Shown piece by piece: positions 22,192 to 32,142 of a stretch of DNA of 64,000 nucleotides. The stretch covers positions 1 to 64,000 of the forward strand of contig NZ_JAOPKZ010000012.1 in assembly GCF_025519785.1 (NCBI RefSeq), given 5' to 3'. The notes below the pieces were generated by a model, which was not told where the DNA came from, did not search any database, and saw nothing but the letters and a program-made list of their open reading frames with translations. The position numbers and the translations under genes were made by a program. The stretch's first letter is position 1. Each line of letters starts with the position of its first letter. Source of the DNA: Staphylococcus marylandisciuri. GTDB taxonomy: Bacteria; Bacillota; Bacilli; Staphylococcales; Staphylococcaceae.

Positions 22192-22546
22192 TTAACTTAA
22201 CAGACTTTATTCATGTCTCAATAGCGACATAGTTATATGACTACTATCGTTAAACCTTATATTAGATAGGGTAACTTCTACAGCCATCAATTGCAGAAGC
22301 TAAGACTTTAATTCTTAAAAAATCCAGCAGTAAGTTATTATTTAATCGTACATAATCTTACTGCTGTTCTCTTTTTATCTAATACCTCATACTGTAGGAC
22401 TTTCTCCAAACCAAGTACCTCGTTATAGATCAATCATCGTATGAAAGTCAATCCTTTTTGCTACCTATTATTTATAGTTATTAATAATAACGGTTGGTGT
22501 GCTAGAAACGCACCGATCGAGATAATCACGCCTCTTATAACAAAAA
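22192..22546. other. intergenic region with an isolated bidirectional terminator hairpin
   Basis: 355 bp without a recognised gene. At 22325-22356 a stem CAGCAGTAAG/CTTACTGCTG is followed on the plus strand by GTTCTCTTTTT and on the minus strand by GATTTTTT, a good bidirectional terminator. No gene is seen on either side to explain it, so a small RNA is possible. Confidence 0.5.
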
Positions 22547-22710
22547 GAGAGGCTGGGACATAAAGTAATGTCTCAGCCTCTCTCAGCATCTTGGCAGTAG
22601 ATGACTGATTTGAAAACGCGCTTGTATCAAGCTTTTTTCAATTCTAGTCATCCTTGCCGGGGCGGGACTACGAAATCTTTTTATTCAAATTAGATTTCTG
22701 TCCCGCTCCC
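22547..22710 (-). repeat. composite intergenic repeat (C-B-A, inverted)
   Basis: Complete inverted copy with module C GAGAGGCTGGGACATAAAG and a B module that has the GACT stem but the GCGCG loop variant, a mixture of the two subfamilies. It ends 13 bp before the yidC stop codon. Confidence 0.9.
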
Positions 22711-22723
22711 CAAAATATAGCTC

Positions 22724-23593
22724 CTATTTTTTCTTTTTATTTGATACAACTTGCGTATTTTTACCTTTTTTCTTATTACCAGAGCTATTTTTATTATAAG
22801 CATCGATCATCGGCTGTACTTCCTTTTTAGCAACTTTAGAGTAGTGTATATTAGCTATAAATGTTTGCACCACTAAGAATGCTGCGCTGACTGACCAATA
22901 TAGACCTAAAGCTGAGGAAGAAGAGTATGAGATCCAAATGATCATAATAGGAGAGATGATCATCATCATATAACCCATTTGCTTCTGCTCTCTCGGCATG
23001 CTCATGCTAGACACATAAGCTTGTAAGAAGTAGAGAACCCCCGCTATAATTGTAATCCAAATATCTGGTTTTGCTAAGTTAAACCATAAGAAATGAGGAT
23101 GCGCTGTGAAGCCTCCACCCGTCGGATGATACTTCAGAACGAAGAATAAACTCATGATAATAGGCATTTGGATGATTACTGGCAAACAACCTAGCATATT
23201 CTTCATAGGGTTCATATCATATTTCTTATATACTTCCATCAGTTCTTGATTGGCTGCCATCTTCTCTTCTTGTGTACGAGAGCGTTTCACTTTCTCTTGG
23301 ATAGCATCTATATCTGGCTTTGCGATTGTCATCTTCTCACGCATCATATGACTATTCTTATAGTTGGACAACATAAATGGGAGTAAGACGATACGCACAG
23401 CTAACACGATGACGATTATAGCTAAACCATAGTTGTCGTTAAAGTGTTGCCCTAGCCAGTGCAAGAGTTTATCCATTGGGTGAACGAACGTGTTATAGAA
23501 GAAACCGTTCTGATTTTCAGGTTTAGAATAATTACACCCTGATAATAATAACAATGCACCTAGCAATAAAGGTAGTAGTGCTTTTTTCTTCAT
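22724..23593 (-). CDS. yidC: membrane protein insertase YidC/OxaA (lipoprotein)
   Basis: 289 residues from ATG 23593 behind GAGGTGGAAAA; an earlier ATG at 23638 is rejected. Signal peptide with lipobox LLSGC, lipidated Cys20. Five-helix YidC/Oxa1 core with [38 protein letters not shown] and [17 protein letters not shown] Lys-rich tail (KKKGKN, KKKK) ends the protein. It inserts membrane proteins with or without Sec. Confidence 0.95.
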   Translation of the reverse strand: MKKKALLPLLLGALLLLSGCNYSKPENQNGFFYNTFVHPMDKLLHWLGQHFNDNYGLAIIVIVLAVRIVLLPFMLSNYKNSHMMREKMTIAKPDIDAIQEKVKRSRTQEEKMAANQELMEVYKKYDMNPMKNMLGCLPVIIQMPIIMSLFFVLKYHPTGGGFTAHPHFLWFNLAKPDIWITIIAGVLYFLQAYVSSMSMPREQKQMGYMMMIISPIMIIWISYSSSSALGLYWSVSAAFLVVQTFIANIHYSKVAKKEVQPMIDAYNKNSSGNKKKGKNTQVVSNKKKK

Positions 23594-23681
23594 TTTTCCA
23601 CCTCTAACGATATATTCACACAAACTGTATTCTATCATACAAGCGTTGAAGTAGAAACAAAAAACAAGTAATTTGCATAGA

Positions 23682-24320
23682 TTATTTTTGAATTTGTAAG
23701 AAAGAATTTACGGTCTCATTAATATTATTACTTTGTGCTATTGCAGAAATAACAGCTAAACCATCAGCACCACCTTCTATTACACTTGGAGCATTATCTA
23801 CTGTAATCCCACCAATAGCAACCATTGGCAAATCAGGTACATATTGTCGTAAATTTGAAATCATTACTGGTCCCACTGGCGCCTCAGCATCTGACTTGGA
23901 TTGAGTACTAAACATCGGTCCAACGCCAATATAATCAATGTTAGTCAGATCCGACTGAGTATATTCCTCAAAGTTACCTACACTTAAGCCGATAATTTTA
24001 TCTTTAAACGCTTTAGCGAACGTTTCTACTTGCATATCACTTTGACCCACATGTACACCATCAGCATTAATTTCTTGTGCTAATTCTACGTCATCATTGA
24101 CTATAAAAGGTACACCGTAGCTTTGACACAATTGTTTCAGAGATAGTGCTAAATCTACTTTAGCTTGACCTGCTAACGAACCTTCTCCCTTTTCTCGAAA
24201 TTGAAACATGGTTATACCTGCTTTAAGCGCTTTCTCTAGCACTTCATCTAAACGTCGGCCATCCTTCATATCTTGAGTCCCACACACAAAATATAGTAAT
24301 AAGTTCTCTTTGCTGAACAT
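23682..24320 (-). CDS. thiE: thiamine-phosphate synthase
   Basis: 212 residues, TIM-barrel. Motifs include [56 protein letters not shown] and [29 protein letters not shown]. It joins HMP-PP and thiazole phosphate to thiamine phosphate. It abuts thiM directly and is the last gene of the riboswitch-controlled tenA-thiD-thiM-thiE operon. Confidence 0.96.
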   Translation of the reverse strand: MFSKENLLLYFVCGTQDMKDGRRLDEVLEKALKAGITMFQFREKGEGSLAGQAKVDLALSLKQLCQSYGVPFIVNDDVELAQEINADGVHVGQSDMQVETFAKAFKDKIIGLSVGNFEEYTQSDLTNIDYIGVGPMFSTQSKSDAEAPVGPVMISNLRQYVPDLPMVAIGGITVDNAPSVIEGGADGLAVISAIAQSNNINETVNSFLQIQK

Positions 24321-25112
24321 TTAGGACACCTCTGAAATATTGCCACACTGATTGATATCTTCCTGAGAAACATGTGATAAACGATCAATAAAATTGATGT
24401 TAAAAGATCCAGGTCCAGCGTTATTAGTTAACGTTTCAGCTTGTTCTGCAGCAATATTAAATGCTGTGACTGCATCGATTAACTTATCGACTTGAGGATA
24501 GCGATCACGTTGTAAGAAGCTAGCAATCACTGCTCCTAAAAGACACCCTGCACCTGTCACTTTGGCTAATAGAGCAGAACCATTGTTCAATGTATAACAT
24601 CTACCCTCATGTACTATTACATCAGTCTGACCTGTAATAACGATATTAGTATTAAATTTCTCATATGCGCGTTTTCCAATAGAAACCACATCTAAATTGT
24701 CTTCACTATCCGTACCTTTCATAGTGGCCTCAGCATCAATTAAAGCTAATATTTCTGATGCGTTTCCTTTAATCACTGTAGGACGTACAACTTTGAGGAA
24801 GCGACTACAGTATGACTTTCTAAATTTAGAAGCCCCTACTGCTACTGGGTCAAATACGATAGGACACTCATTAGACTGTGCCTTCTGAGCTATCTGCAGC
24901 ATATCTTCACCACGTCCAACTGTCACTGTACCAATGTTGATTAATAAGCCTCCAGCTACCTTAGTAAATTCGTCCGCTTCTTGCGGTGCCTCGCTCATAG
25001 CTGGACTAGCTCCTAAGCTTAACAAGCCGTTCGCACTGAAATTCTTTACCACATCATTGGTATAGCACACGGTAAGTGGATTATTCTTTCTTAAATCTTC
25101 AATATTACTCAT
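24321..25112 (-). CDS. thiM: hydroxyethylthiazole kinase
   Basis: 263 residues from the second of two adjacent ATGs (25112), the S. aureus length. Ribokinase-like: NPLTVCYTNDVVKNFSANGL, SPAMSEAPQEADEF, then KGNASEILALI and the anion-hole/catalytic GAGCLLGAVIASF. It phosphorylates the thiazole moiety salvaged from degraded thiamine. It overlaps the end of thiD. Confidence 0.95.
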   Translation of the reverse strand: MSNIEDLRKNNPLTVCYTNDVVKNFSANGLLSLGASPAMSEAPQEADEFTKVAGGLLINIGTVTVGRGEDMLQIAQKAQSNECPIVFDPVAVGASKFRKSYCSRFLKVVRPTVIKGNASEILALIDAEATMKGTDSEDNLDVVSIGKRAYEKFNTNIVITGQTDVIVHEGRCYTLNNGSALLAKVTGAGCLLGAVIASFLQRDRYPQVDKLIDAVTAFNIAAEQAETLTNNAGPGSFNINFIDRLSHVSQEDINQCGNISEVS

Positions 25113-25926
25113 CATCTAATCCTTCCTTCTTCATATAAGCAAAGTGATTTACTGGACCTCTACCTTGTCCTATTTCAGGCGTATATTGAATGCTTAATGC
25201 GATAAAATCCTTGGCTTTCTTAACCGCTTGATATATCGTTCGTCCTTTAGCTAATTCAGACGCGATGACCGCTGAGAAAGTACAGCCTGTACCATGAGTA
25301 TGAGGCGTATTAAAGCGCGTAGATTCAAAAGTATAGACATCGTCTCGAGTAAACAAATAATCTTTTGCTTTATCTTTGCTGGTTGCATGTCCTCCTTTGA
25401 TAACTACACCTTTCGTACCTATATCCTTTATAAATATCTTACCCGCTTTATAGATATCTTCTTCACTATTTATTGTCATTCCCACAATTTCTTCCGCTTC
25501 AGGTAAATTAGGTGTAGCTACATCTGCCAAAGGGAGTAAGATGTTTTGTAAGTTGCTTTTAGCTTCATCTTCCATTAAAGAATCTCCACTTTTAGCTAAC
25601 ATCACGGGATCAATCACGTATGGAATTTGATCGAAACGCTCTAAGTACTCTCTTATCAGTTGCATCATTTCTTTTGAAGCAATCATACCAGTCTTAATAG
25701 CATGAGGTAGATCATCGTCAAAAACGCTATCTAACTGTTCCTTTAACCAACTGACATCTAAATTGTGGATGTGTTGTACGCCTTTAGTATTTTGAGCGAC
25801 GATACTGGTAATAGCTGCCATACCGTACACGCCACAAGCATGAAATGATTTCAAGTCTGCCATGACACCAGCTCCGCCTGTAGGATCCGTTCCGGCAATA
25901 GTCAACGCTATCTTGGGTTTATTCAT
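25105..25926 (-). CDS. thiD: HMP/HMP-phosphate kinase
   Basis: 273 residues from ATG 25926, which overlaps the tenA stop (TAATG); the frame to 25950 lies inside tenA. Ribokinase fold: IAGTDPTGGAGVMADLKSF at the N-terminus, PVMLAKSGDSLM, and THGTGCTFSAVIASELAKG with the catalytic loop. It makes HMP-PP for ThiE in two phosphorylations. Confidence 0.96.
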   Translation of the reverse strand: MNKPKIALTIAGTDPTGGAGVMADLKSFHACGVYGMAAITSIVAQNTKGVQHIHNLDVSWLKEQLDSVFDDDLPHAIKTGMIASKEMMQLIREYLERFDQIPYVIDPVMLAKSGDSLMEDEAKSNLQNILLPLADVATPNLPEAEEIVGMTINSEEDIYKAGKIFIKDIGTKGVVIKGGHATSKDKAKDYLFTRDDVYTFESTRFNTPHTHGTGCTFSAVIASELAKGRTIYQAVKKAKDFIALSIQYTPEIGQGRGPVNHFAYMKKEGLDDE

Positions 25927-26609
25927 TAGCTTGCCCCCCCAAAGTCCCATGCTTCTTGATTGTATGACATAGCAAAGAAATTACGTTCATGAATAGTACT
26001 TTGTAAGAAACTTTCTTTCACTTCTTCTTTCTCTCTGTCATCCATATTCTCAGTTAATTTATCCATCAACTGGTCAAGGACCACCACTAAATCATCCATT
26101 TCTGTACTATAAAAGTCAAACCATCGCGCTAAAATTGATTCTCTATTTAACGCATTATCGTTCAAAGCGCGATTTGCAATGACTTGATAGACATAAGGAC
26201 AAGGTGCCATTGCTGCAATAGTATGCGCAGCGTTCTCTTTAGCGAAGGCATTATAATACATATGTTTAATATAGTGATCACCGCTCGGTGGCCAAACTTT
26301 CTCAGTAACAATTTCTTCATAAGGTTTATTAACGTAATTAGCTAAAATTTCGTGCGCTTCAACTTCTCCTTCAACTATAAATTGAATCTGCTCTACTAGA
26401 AATTTAACTTCATCGATATTTGGTACTTTAGGAATTAATAGCGCATAAATGTTAGCAAATTCTCTTAAATAAGACGCATCTGCTTTTAAATAAAAATAGA
26501 CTGCTTCTTCGGGTAACTTTCCATGTAGCATATCTTGTATAAATGGATCATTATAAATATCATCAATAATCGGTTGAGATACTTCCTTCAGTTCTTCAGA
26601 CAATTTCAT
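25926..26609 (-). CDS. tenA: thiaminase II / aminopyrimidine aminohydrolase
   Basis: 227 residues, all-helical TenA family, with catalytic Cys137 (MAPCPYVYQ) and the conserved Glu in [13 protein letters not shown] near the C-terminus. It hydrolyses aminomethyl-pyrimidine from thiamine breakdown to HMP for ThiD. It is the first gene after the TPP riboswitch. The operon is a salvage pathway, as no thiazole synthesis genes are seen here. Confidence 0.95.
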   Translation of the reverse strand: MKLSEELKEVSQPIIDDIYNDPFIQDMLHGKLPEEAVYFYLKADASYLREFANIYALLIPKVPNIDEVKFLVEQIQFIVEGEVEAHEILANYVNKPYEEIVTEKVWPPSGDHYIKHMYYNAFAKENAAHTIAAMAPCPYVYQVIANRALNDNALNRESILARWFDFYSTEMDDLVVVLDQLMDKLTENMDDREKEEVKESFLQSTIHERNFFAMSYNQEAWDFGGAS

Positions 26610-26622
26610 TTCTCATCCTCCT

Positions 26623-26653
26623 AAAAAAACTACATTCCCACGTAGGAATGTAG
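26623..26653 (-). terminator. riboswitch-controlled terminator of the thi operon
   Basis: Minus strand: CTACATTCC pairs with GGGAATGTAG and is followed by TTTTTTT, just before the tenA Shine-Dalgarno site AGGAGG. The left arm GACTACATTCCTACG can instead pair with CGTAGGAAAGTAGTC in the aptamer 3' end, the antiterminator form used when TPP is scarce. Confidence 0.9.
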
Positions 26654-26685
26654 TCTTAGACAACACAAAATCGTATAAGGCATAA

Positions 26686-26772
26686 GACTACTTTCCTACG
26701 TTGGTGTTAACCAAATCAGGTTATGAGGGTCTGACATCATGTCATCTCAGCTTATAAGCTCCCCTAGTAGTT
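26686..26772 (-). promoter_or_regulatory. TPP riboswitch aptamer (thi box)
   Basis: Minus strand carries the whole thi-box signature in order: ACTAGGGGAGC, GCTGAGATGACAT, CAGACCCTCATAACCTGAT, TGGTTAACACCAACGTAGG and AAAGT. These are the bases that form the pyrimidine and pyrophosphate sensor helices. It controls tenA-thiD-thiM-thiE by the terminator at 26623-26653. Confidence 0.96.
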
Positions 26773-27175
26773 TACTTATTTATTTAATTTAAAGATAACA
26801 GATTGATAATGAGTATGCAAAATAATGGTATTTTCTAGAAGTGATTAACCCTTAGAATTAATGAGAAAATAAACTCGCGTTTGATTATCGACAGTTGATA
26901 ACTAACTCTCATCCATCAATATTCCAAAAAGTATTAAGAAACTATGTATTAGAAGATAAAAAGAGGCATAAACTTAATACAGTAATAAGATATTTTCTAA
27001 TGAAAAAAATGACATAACAGCTGTTCTCCATCCTATATTACGGTTAAAGCAGGTTGTAGTAATCGACAAAACGGCATGATGATCATGGAAGATTTCAATC
27101 AAACAGTTGTAATTACCAACGGCGTATCTCTTAAAGGTTTAAATAAGTAGCTTTTGAGGTCGGGACAAAATCGTT
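26773..27175. other. non-coding region upstream of the thi riboswitch
   Basis: About 400 bp, AT-rich, holding the thi promoter on its left side. On the plus strand 27076-27150 reads MMIMEDFNQTVVITNGVSL and five more residues before a stop: protein-like but without a ribosome binding site, perhaps the end of a decayed gene. Nothing else is recognised. Confidence 0.35.
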
Positions 27176-27330
27176 TAGGAGGTGAGCCGGGGGCCCCAAC
27201 ACAAAGAAACTGGTTCATCAGTTTCCACCAGCAATGCGAGTTGGGGTGGGCCCCAACAAAAAGAAACTGGTAAACCAGTTTCAACAAGCACAGCAAGTTG
27301 GGGTGGGACCCCAACAAAGGGAAACTGGGA
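27176..27330 (-). repeat. STAR element, three core motifs (inverted)
   Basis: Three inverted STAR cores (GGGGCCCCAAC near 27190, GGGCCCCAAC near 27247, GGGACCCCAAC near 27304), each followed by an AAAGAAACTGG-like stretch. The third core is degenerate. It is followed by GACTAGAGAGAAAGAGG and a composite repeat. Confidence 0.85.
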
Positions 27331-27355
27331 CATAATGTAATTTGACTAGAGAGAA

Positions 27356-27517
27356 AGAGGCTGGGACATAATGTAATGTCTCAACCTCTTTCAGCATCTT
27401 GGCAGTAGATGACTGATTTGAAAATGCGCTTGTATCAAGCTTTTTTCAATTCTAGTCATCTTTGCCGGGGCGGGACTACGAAATCCTTTTATTCAATTTA
27501 GATTTCTGTCCCGCTCT
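27356..27517 (-). repeat. composite intergenic repeat (C-B-A, inverted)
   Basis: Complete copy joined to the STAR element on its left and to family F on its right. Module B has CTTTGCC instead of CCTTGCC, and module A ends GTCCCGCTCTAG, so the terminal base pairs are lost. Confidence 0.9.
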
Positions 27518-27520
27518 AGA

Positions 27521-27605
27521 ACCGTGAGCGTTTCTGTCGACAATACTGCTTTTGGGACGCCGTTAATCAGTTTCCCAGAGCACAAAAGATTTATATCTCA
27601 ACCCC
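27521..27605 (-). repeat. intergenic repeat family F, copy 2 (inverted)
   Basis: Matches the reverse complement of 3894-3978 in TTTCTGTCGACAATACTGC, ACGCCGTTAATC, CAGAGCACA and TTATATCTCA. Like copy 1 it abuts a composite repeat, with module A between the two. Confidence 0.75.
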
Positions 27606-27642
27606 ATAAGTAGCAAGTTAGGCAAATCATTATCAATAAACG

Positions 27643-27690
27643 AAAAAACTCCGAGGTTTTCGTCAACTTTTACGAAAACCTCGAAGTTTT
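27643..27690 (-). terminator. terminator after sceD
   Basis: A long stem AAACTTCGAGGTTTTCGT / ACGAAAACCTCGGAGTTT on the minus strand is followed by a T run. It lies 59 bp past the sceD stop codon. The near-symmetrical form could also work in the other direction. Confidence 0.85.
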
Positions 27691-27748
27691 ACAGTTACTG
27701 AGATATTTAAGTCTCAGGGTCTTTCTATTCGCATAACAAATTATTAAA

Positions 27749-28465
27749 TTATGCAGTTACCCATTGGCTAGCGCCAGCTTGGTCATAGATAGTTTGAGCA
27801 ACGTGATCTTGTACGTTCTTAGGTGCATCTTTAGCACTCATACCTTTGTATGCACTAGGAGCGTATGCGTTCCAAGTTTCGTCCATGATTTGGTAAGCAC
27901 CTGATGCTGATGTAGTTGGGTTTTGAGCTTTGTAGTCGCCGCCTGATTCACGTTGTTTAATAGCTTGTAAGTGGCTGTTTGTACCACCGCTGTAATTTGA
28001 AGAAGCTTCTTGAGTAGAACCTTGGTTTGATGAAACTTGAGTTGTTTGTTTTTGTGGTTGTACTGCGCTTGTTGTAGCTTCTTGTTTAGGTTGTTGTGTT
28101 TGAGCTGTTTGTGGTGCTTGTTGTTGTTGTGGTTGTTGAGCAGATGCTTGTTGTGTATTTACATTAGCTGATTCTTGTTTAGTGTTATTTTGTTGAGTTG
28201 ATTCACCGTAACCATTCCAGCTCCAGCTCCAAGTAGAACCATTTGATTCAAAGTGGTAATGATTACCATTGTAAGTAAAGTCATAGTTATAAGAACCTTT
28301 TTGAACTGGGCTTTCATTTAATTGAGCAGGGTTATTTTGAGCTAGGTTTGCTAATTCTGCTTTATTCACACCTTGTTCAGCTGCGTCTGCTGAATGATGT
28401 CCACCTGCTACTCCTGTTACTCCTAATCCTAATGCTACTGTTGAAGCAATTAATGTTTTTTTCAT
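27749..28465 (-). CDS. sceD: SceD lytic transglycosylase
   Basis: 238 residues. Signal peptide with probable cleavage after SADAA (residue 29). A YNYDFTYNGNHYHFES module follows, then a Gln/Thr-rich linker (about 90-160) and a C-terminal transglycosylase domain with catalytic Glu173 in KQRESGGDYKAQNP and ASGAYQIMDETWNAY. It cuts peptidoglycan at the cell surface. A WalR-type site lies upstream and a terminator downstream, so it is a single-gene unit. Confidence 0.95.
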   Translation of the reverse strand: MKKTLIASTVALGLGVTGVAGGHHSADAAEQGVNKAELANLAQNNPAQLNESPVQKGSYNYDFTYNGNHYHFESNGSTWSWSWNGYGESTQQNNTKQESANVNTQQASAQQPQQQQAPQTAQTQQPKQEATTSAVQPQKQTTQVSSNQGSTQEASSNYSGGTNSHLQAIKQRESGGDYKAQNPTTSASGAYQIMDETWNAYAPSAYKGMSAKDAPKNVQDHVAQTIYDQAGASQWVTA

Positions 28466-28777
28466 TATTAAAAATCCTCCTATAAGGTAATTAGTTTTTA
28501 TGATTAATTTGCAAGTACAACTATAACATCTATATATACCTCGTAGGTTACAGCGAAATAAAAAAATACGCCTTATTTTTACAACATAATTACATTAAAT
28601 AAAGAAATCATTTAAGTTTATTTTCTATTAAAATACTTTCATGACAGTTTATATAAGCAATTTTTGTTAATTTACTATGTAATAGCGCTGTAATATATCT
28701 GATTATTCACTACAGAATTTATCTAGACATTAGGATTAACAATAATTAAATCAACCCCTTTATTCACAATGAAAACT
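28466..28777. other. sceD promoter and leader region
   Basis: 312 bp of AT-rich sequence without a gene, containing the WalR site and presumably a long 5' untranslated region of sceD. The ribosome binding site is AGGAGGATTTTTAAT before the sceD ATG. Confidence 0.5.
28578..28594 (-). promoter_or_regulatory. WalR binding site upstream of sceD
   Basis: Minus strand TGTAAT-TATGT-TGTAAA fits the WalR (YycF) consensus TGTWAH-N5-TGTWAH at every constrained position. sceD is a known member of the WalKR regulon in S. aureus. The site is about 113 bp before the start codon. Confidence 0.75.
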
Positions 28778-29070
28778 GGGAGCGGGACAGAAATCTAATT
28801 TGAATAAAAAGGTTTCGTAGTCCCGCCCCGGCAAGGATGACTAGAATTGAAAAAAGCTTGATACAAGCGCATTTTCAAATCAGTCATCTACTGCCAAGAC
28901 GCTGAAAGAGGGAGCGGGACAGAAATCTAATTTAAATAAAAAGATTTCGTAGTCCCGCCCCGGCAAGGATGGCTAGAATTGAAAAAAGCTTGATACAAGC
29001 GCGTTTTCAAATCAGCCATCTACTGCCGAGATGTTGAAGAGGCTGAGACATTACATTATGTCCCAGCCTC
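28778..29070 (+). repeat. tandem pair of composite repeats (A-B, A-B-C)
   Basis: Two direct copies, 28778-28909 and 28910-29070. The first has the GACT/AGTC B stem with loop GCGCA; the second has GGCT/AGCC with loop GCGCG. Only the second carries module C. The ~132-bp period equals that of the array at 12753-13016. Confidence 0.9.
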
Positions 29071-29121
29071 AGTCCACAAAGTATAATATTAGGAAATATA
29101 AAGTTAGCTTGAGATTGTTAG

Positions 29122-29541
29122 TTAAGTGATTTCAATCGCGTCATCAGGATGAATAAATAATTCTTCATGTATAGGAATGGAATGAGTAGGGTTATTATCG
29201 GAAGAGATCGAATTTGGGATAGTACTTTTTCTCGGAGACATAAATCTAATATATTCAATATTTAATTCTGTAACAAAGTGCGTCTGGCCTTCTTTTTCAT
29301 ACTTACTTGAATGCAATTGGCCAGTTATACCTACAAGGGAACCTTGTGTAAGATACTTTTCAATGTTAGTAGCTAACTTACCAAATGCTTTACAGTAAAT
29401 GTAGTCAACTACTTTTTCTTTTGCCTTATCGCGATATCTACGTTCAACTGCAACAGTAAATGTCGCTCGCTTAACTCCCTCCTTATCATATATATGTGGG
29501 TCGCGCGTTAAACGACCTACAATAGTCATATTATTTATCAT
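29122..29541 (-). CDS. ssb: single-stranded DNA-binding protein paralogue
   Basis: 139 residues with an N-terminal OB fold (MINNMTIVGRLTRDPHIYDK, ATFTVAVERRYRD, DYIYCKAFGKLATNIEKYL, GSLVGITGQLHSSKYE). The usual acidic tip DDDIPF is missing; the tail ends in HPDDAIEIT. It is likely an accessory SSB rather than the replication SSB encoded with rpsF/rpsR. Start behind GAGGAGGTGACAA. Confidence 0.88.
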   Translation of the reverse strand: MINNMTIVGRLTRDPHIYDKEGVKRATFTVAVERRYRDKAKEKVVDYIYCKAFGKLATNIEKYLTQGSLVGITGQLHSSKYEKEGQTHFVTELNIEYIRFMSPRKSTIPNSISSDNNPTHSIPIHEELFIHPDDAIEIT

Positions 29542-29732
29542 TTGTCACCTCCTCAGTACATATATAGTATGCTATCCTATATTTAAGAGTCAAAACGCAC
29601 TAATGAGTTAAATGATGAGCGTTATTGTTATAGATATTAAAAATTTTTCGTTCAACATGACATATTGCGTTATAATAAAATCATAATATGTTAAATCGTA
29701 TATTTTTAAAAAAATCAATTGGATGTGAGACG

Positions 29733-30173
29733 ATGAAAACATTTAAAGCTGTACGCTTTCAAATAGTATCTAAACAAGGAAGATTAACTGAGTTTGAACT
29801 TGAAGATGGCGTCATCATCAATAAAGAGAATAGTGGCACAGGCTGGTTATTGGAAATTGTAATTTCGGATGCTCACCTTGAAGCAATGAAGCAATATCAA
29901 GAGGAAGAAGCTTTACTAGATATTCGTGTTGTCATTACACGTCCATCAAATGACCCTGCTCTATTTGAAGCCAGTATCAAAAATATAACAGAATTAACAC
30001 ATTCTATATCCGTTGTGTTCGAATGTCACATCTATACCTTAAGACAGGTTTATGCAGAAAGTTTACTCAACCAACTCATAGACGATGGACTGTCCGGTGA
30101 AGAATTGAAGAAAACATTTAATAGAATGATGAAATCTAAACCTAAACTTAAAGATGAAAAAACGAACAACTAA
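29733..30173 (+). CDS. ywpF: YwpF-like protein
   Basis: 146 residues from ATG 29733 ([18 protein letters not shown]) behind GGATGTGAGACG; an earlier ATG at 29688 has no ribosome binding site. The N-terminal half matches the YwpF family pattern (FELEDGVIINKENSGTGWLL), followed by a predicted helical, Lys-rich end. The family is conserved in Bacillales and uncharacterised. It faces fabZ convergently with a module A hairpin between them. Confidence 0.82.
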   Translation: MKTFKAVRFQIVSKQGRLTEFELEDGVIINKENSGTGWLLEIVISDAHLEAMKQYQEEEALLDIRVVITRPSNDPALFEASIKNITELTHSISVVFECHIYTLRQVYAESLLNQLIDDGLSGEELKKTFNRMMKSKPKLKDEKTNN

Positions 30174-30180
30174 AACGTAA

Positions 30181-30223
30181 GCGGGACAGAAATCTAATTT
30201 GACTAAAATGATTTCTGTCCCGC
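30181..30223. repeat. solitary module A palindrome between convergent genes
   Basis: GCGGGACAGAAATC ... GATTTCTGTCCCGC lies 7 bp after ywpF and 8 bp before the fabZ stop codon. It is the only hairpin in the gap and so most likely ends both transcripts. Confidence 0.9.
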
Positions 30224-30230
30224 TCCCTTA

Positions 30231-30674
30231 TTATTGTTCAGGATCCTGTAAAGCAAAAGTCAATTCACAACTACAAGCTACTTCACCTTCAACAGTAGCT
30301 TTAGCTGTACCTTTACCAATCGGTCCTTTCATCTTAGTTATTTCAACTTCAAGACGTAAAGTATCACCAGGTGTCACTTGTCGTTTGAAGCGACATTTGT
30401 CAATACCTGCAAATAATGCTAATTTGCCTCTATTCGCTTCATTATTTAACAGCGCAACAGCCCCTGTTTGTGCTAAAGCTTCCGTTATAAGTACGCCGGG
30501 CATAACTGCGTATTGAGGGAAGTGTCCTTGAAAGAAAGGCTCATTTCCAGAAACTTGCTTGATACTTACACATCGTTGTCCTGCTTCATATTCAACCACT
30601 TTATCTATCAGTAAAAAAGGTTGTCTATGAGGAATGATTTCTTTAATTTGATTATAATCGAAAATTGTTTCCAT
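30231..30674 (-). CDS. fabZ: 3-hydroxyacyl-ACP dehydratase FabZ
   Basis: 147 residues, hot-dog fold. Catalytic His51 ([11 protein letters not shown]) and Glu65 ([10 protein letters not shown]) are present, as is [17 protein letters not shown]. It dehydrates 3-hydroxyacyl-ACP in fatty acid elongation. It is encoded 33 bp downstream of murA, the arrangement of S. aureus. Confidence 0.97.
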   Translation of the reverse strand: METIFDYNQIKEIIPHRQPFLLIDKVVEYEAGQRCVSIKQVSGNEPFFQGHFPQYAVMPGVLITEALAQTGAVALLNNEANRGKLALFAGIDKCRFKRQVTPGDTLRLEVEITKMKGPIGKGTAKATVEGEVACSCELTFALQDPEQ

Positions 30675-30707
30675 GATATGTCCTCCTGTAGTTCTTCATT
30701 TTCTCTA

Positions 30708-31973
30708 TTAATCATTAACGCGTTGAATATCCGCGCCTAAAGATTGTAATTTACCATGTAAATCAACGTATCCACGATCTAAATGTTTTAATTCAGTCAC
30801 TTGCGTTGTGCCATCTGCTACTAAACCAGCTAGAATGAGAGCTGCTGCAGCTCTTAAGTCAGTAGCTTTCACTGTAGCACCCTGAAGATGACTTTTACCT
30901 TCCAGTTTAGCGCTACGCCCTTCAACAGAAATATTAGCACTCATACGTTTGAATTCCCCTACGTGCATAAAGCGATTCTCAAATACGGTTTCAGTGATTA
31001 CTTTGTGCCCTTCTGCAGTGAGCAATAAAGCCATCATCTGTGATTGCATATCGGTAGGAAATCCAGGATGTGGCAGGGTTTTAATATCTACTGGTTTTAA
31101 ATCTCCATCAGCAGAGACGTGAATAGCATCATCCTGATAATCTAAATTGACACCCATTTCTTCTAGCTTATAAACAAGGCTCGTCATATGCTCTTTAATA
31201 GCCCCTTTAACGAGTATGCTTCCGCGGGTAATAGCTCCAGCTATGAGAAGAGTGCCTGCCTCAATTCGATCCGGTATAATGGCATGGTCAACACCATGCA
31301 ATTCGTCGACACCTTGTATGGTAATAGTATCTGTACCGGCACCTAAGACGTTGCCTCCCATCTCATTAATATAATTAGCTAAATCTACTATTTCTGGTTC
31401 TCTAGCTACATTTTCTATTACCGTCTTACCCTGTGCTAACGAAGCAGCCATCACGATGTTTTGAGTCGCACCTACACTCGGAAAGTCGAGGTGAATCGTT
31501 GTACCCTTTAAGCCATGTTTCGCATTAGCATATATAAAGCCATTCTCCATATGAATTTCTGCGCCAAGCTCTTCAAACCCTTTAATATGTTGTTCGATAG
31601 GTCTAGAACCTATAGCGCAACCTCCTGGTAAAGCTACTTTGGCATGCCCTAATCGAGCTAATAAGGGGCCCATAACTAATATGCTTGCACGCATTTTACT
31701 TACGTATTCATACGGTGCTTCTTCATTGAGAGTTTGCGTTGCATCCACTGTCACACTCTCATTCTTGATATCGTAAGAGACATCTGCATTAAGTGTAGAG
31801 AGTACATTGTTAATCGTTGCTACATCACTTAAAGCAGGTACATTGCGAAGTATACTTTGTCCTTTACTTGCTAACAAAGAGGCAGTTAACACTGGTAACA
31901 CAGCGTTTTTAGCACCTGAAACCTTGACCTCTCCTTCTAATTTATTACCACCGTTAATTACTATCTTATCCAT
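30708..31973 (-). CDS. murA: UDP-GlcNAc 1-carboxyvinyltransferase MurA
   Basis: 421 residues from the second of two ATGs (31973), placed seven bases after GGAGG. Catalytic Cys119 in [20 protein letters not shown] and Lys22-region GAKNAVLP. First committed step of peptidoglycan synthesis, inhibited by fosfomycin at the Cys. A second copy, murZ, lies at 55311; two copies are usual in low-GC Gram-positives. Confidence 0.97.
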   Translation of the reverse strand: MDKIVINGGNKLEGEVKVSGAKNAVLPVLTASLLASKGQSILRNVPALSDVATINNVLSTLNADVSYDIKNESVTVDATQTLNEEAPYEYVSKMRASILVMGPLLARLGHAKVALPGGCAIGSRPIEQHIKGFEELGAEIHMENGFIYANAKHGLKGTTIHLDFPSVGATQNIVMAASLAQGKTVIENVAREPEIVDLANYINEMGGNVLGAGTDTITIQGVDELHGVDHAIIPDRIEAGTLLIAGAITRGSILVKGAIKEHMTSLVYKLEEMGVNLDYQDDAIHVSADGDLKPVDIKTLPHPGFPTDMQSQMMALLLTAEGHKVITETVFENRFMHVGEFKRMSANISVEGRSAKLEGKSHLQGATVKATDLRAAAALILAGLVADGTTQVTELKHLDRGYVDLHGKLQSLGADIQRVND

Positions 31974-32142
31974 CATAAATCCTCCACTTTATTCCTATTC
32001 CATTGCTTACCCTTTATCGCTTGAATATAACGTTATTCATTAGATATAGATGTTAGAAAGTACTTTATATCTAGGATGATTATCTGTCCTTCTTAAGTTT
32101 TAACAATTTGTAGATTATAATCTTTATTCAACTGCAGATAAG

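Noticed and set aside
27099-27317. 72-codon minus-strand frame
   Set aside because: It lies across the STAR element and depends on its repeats; no start signal.
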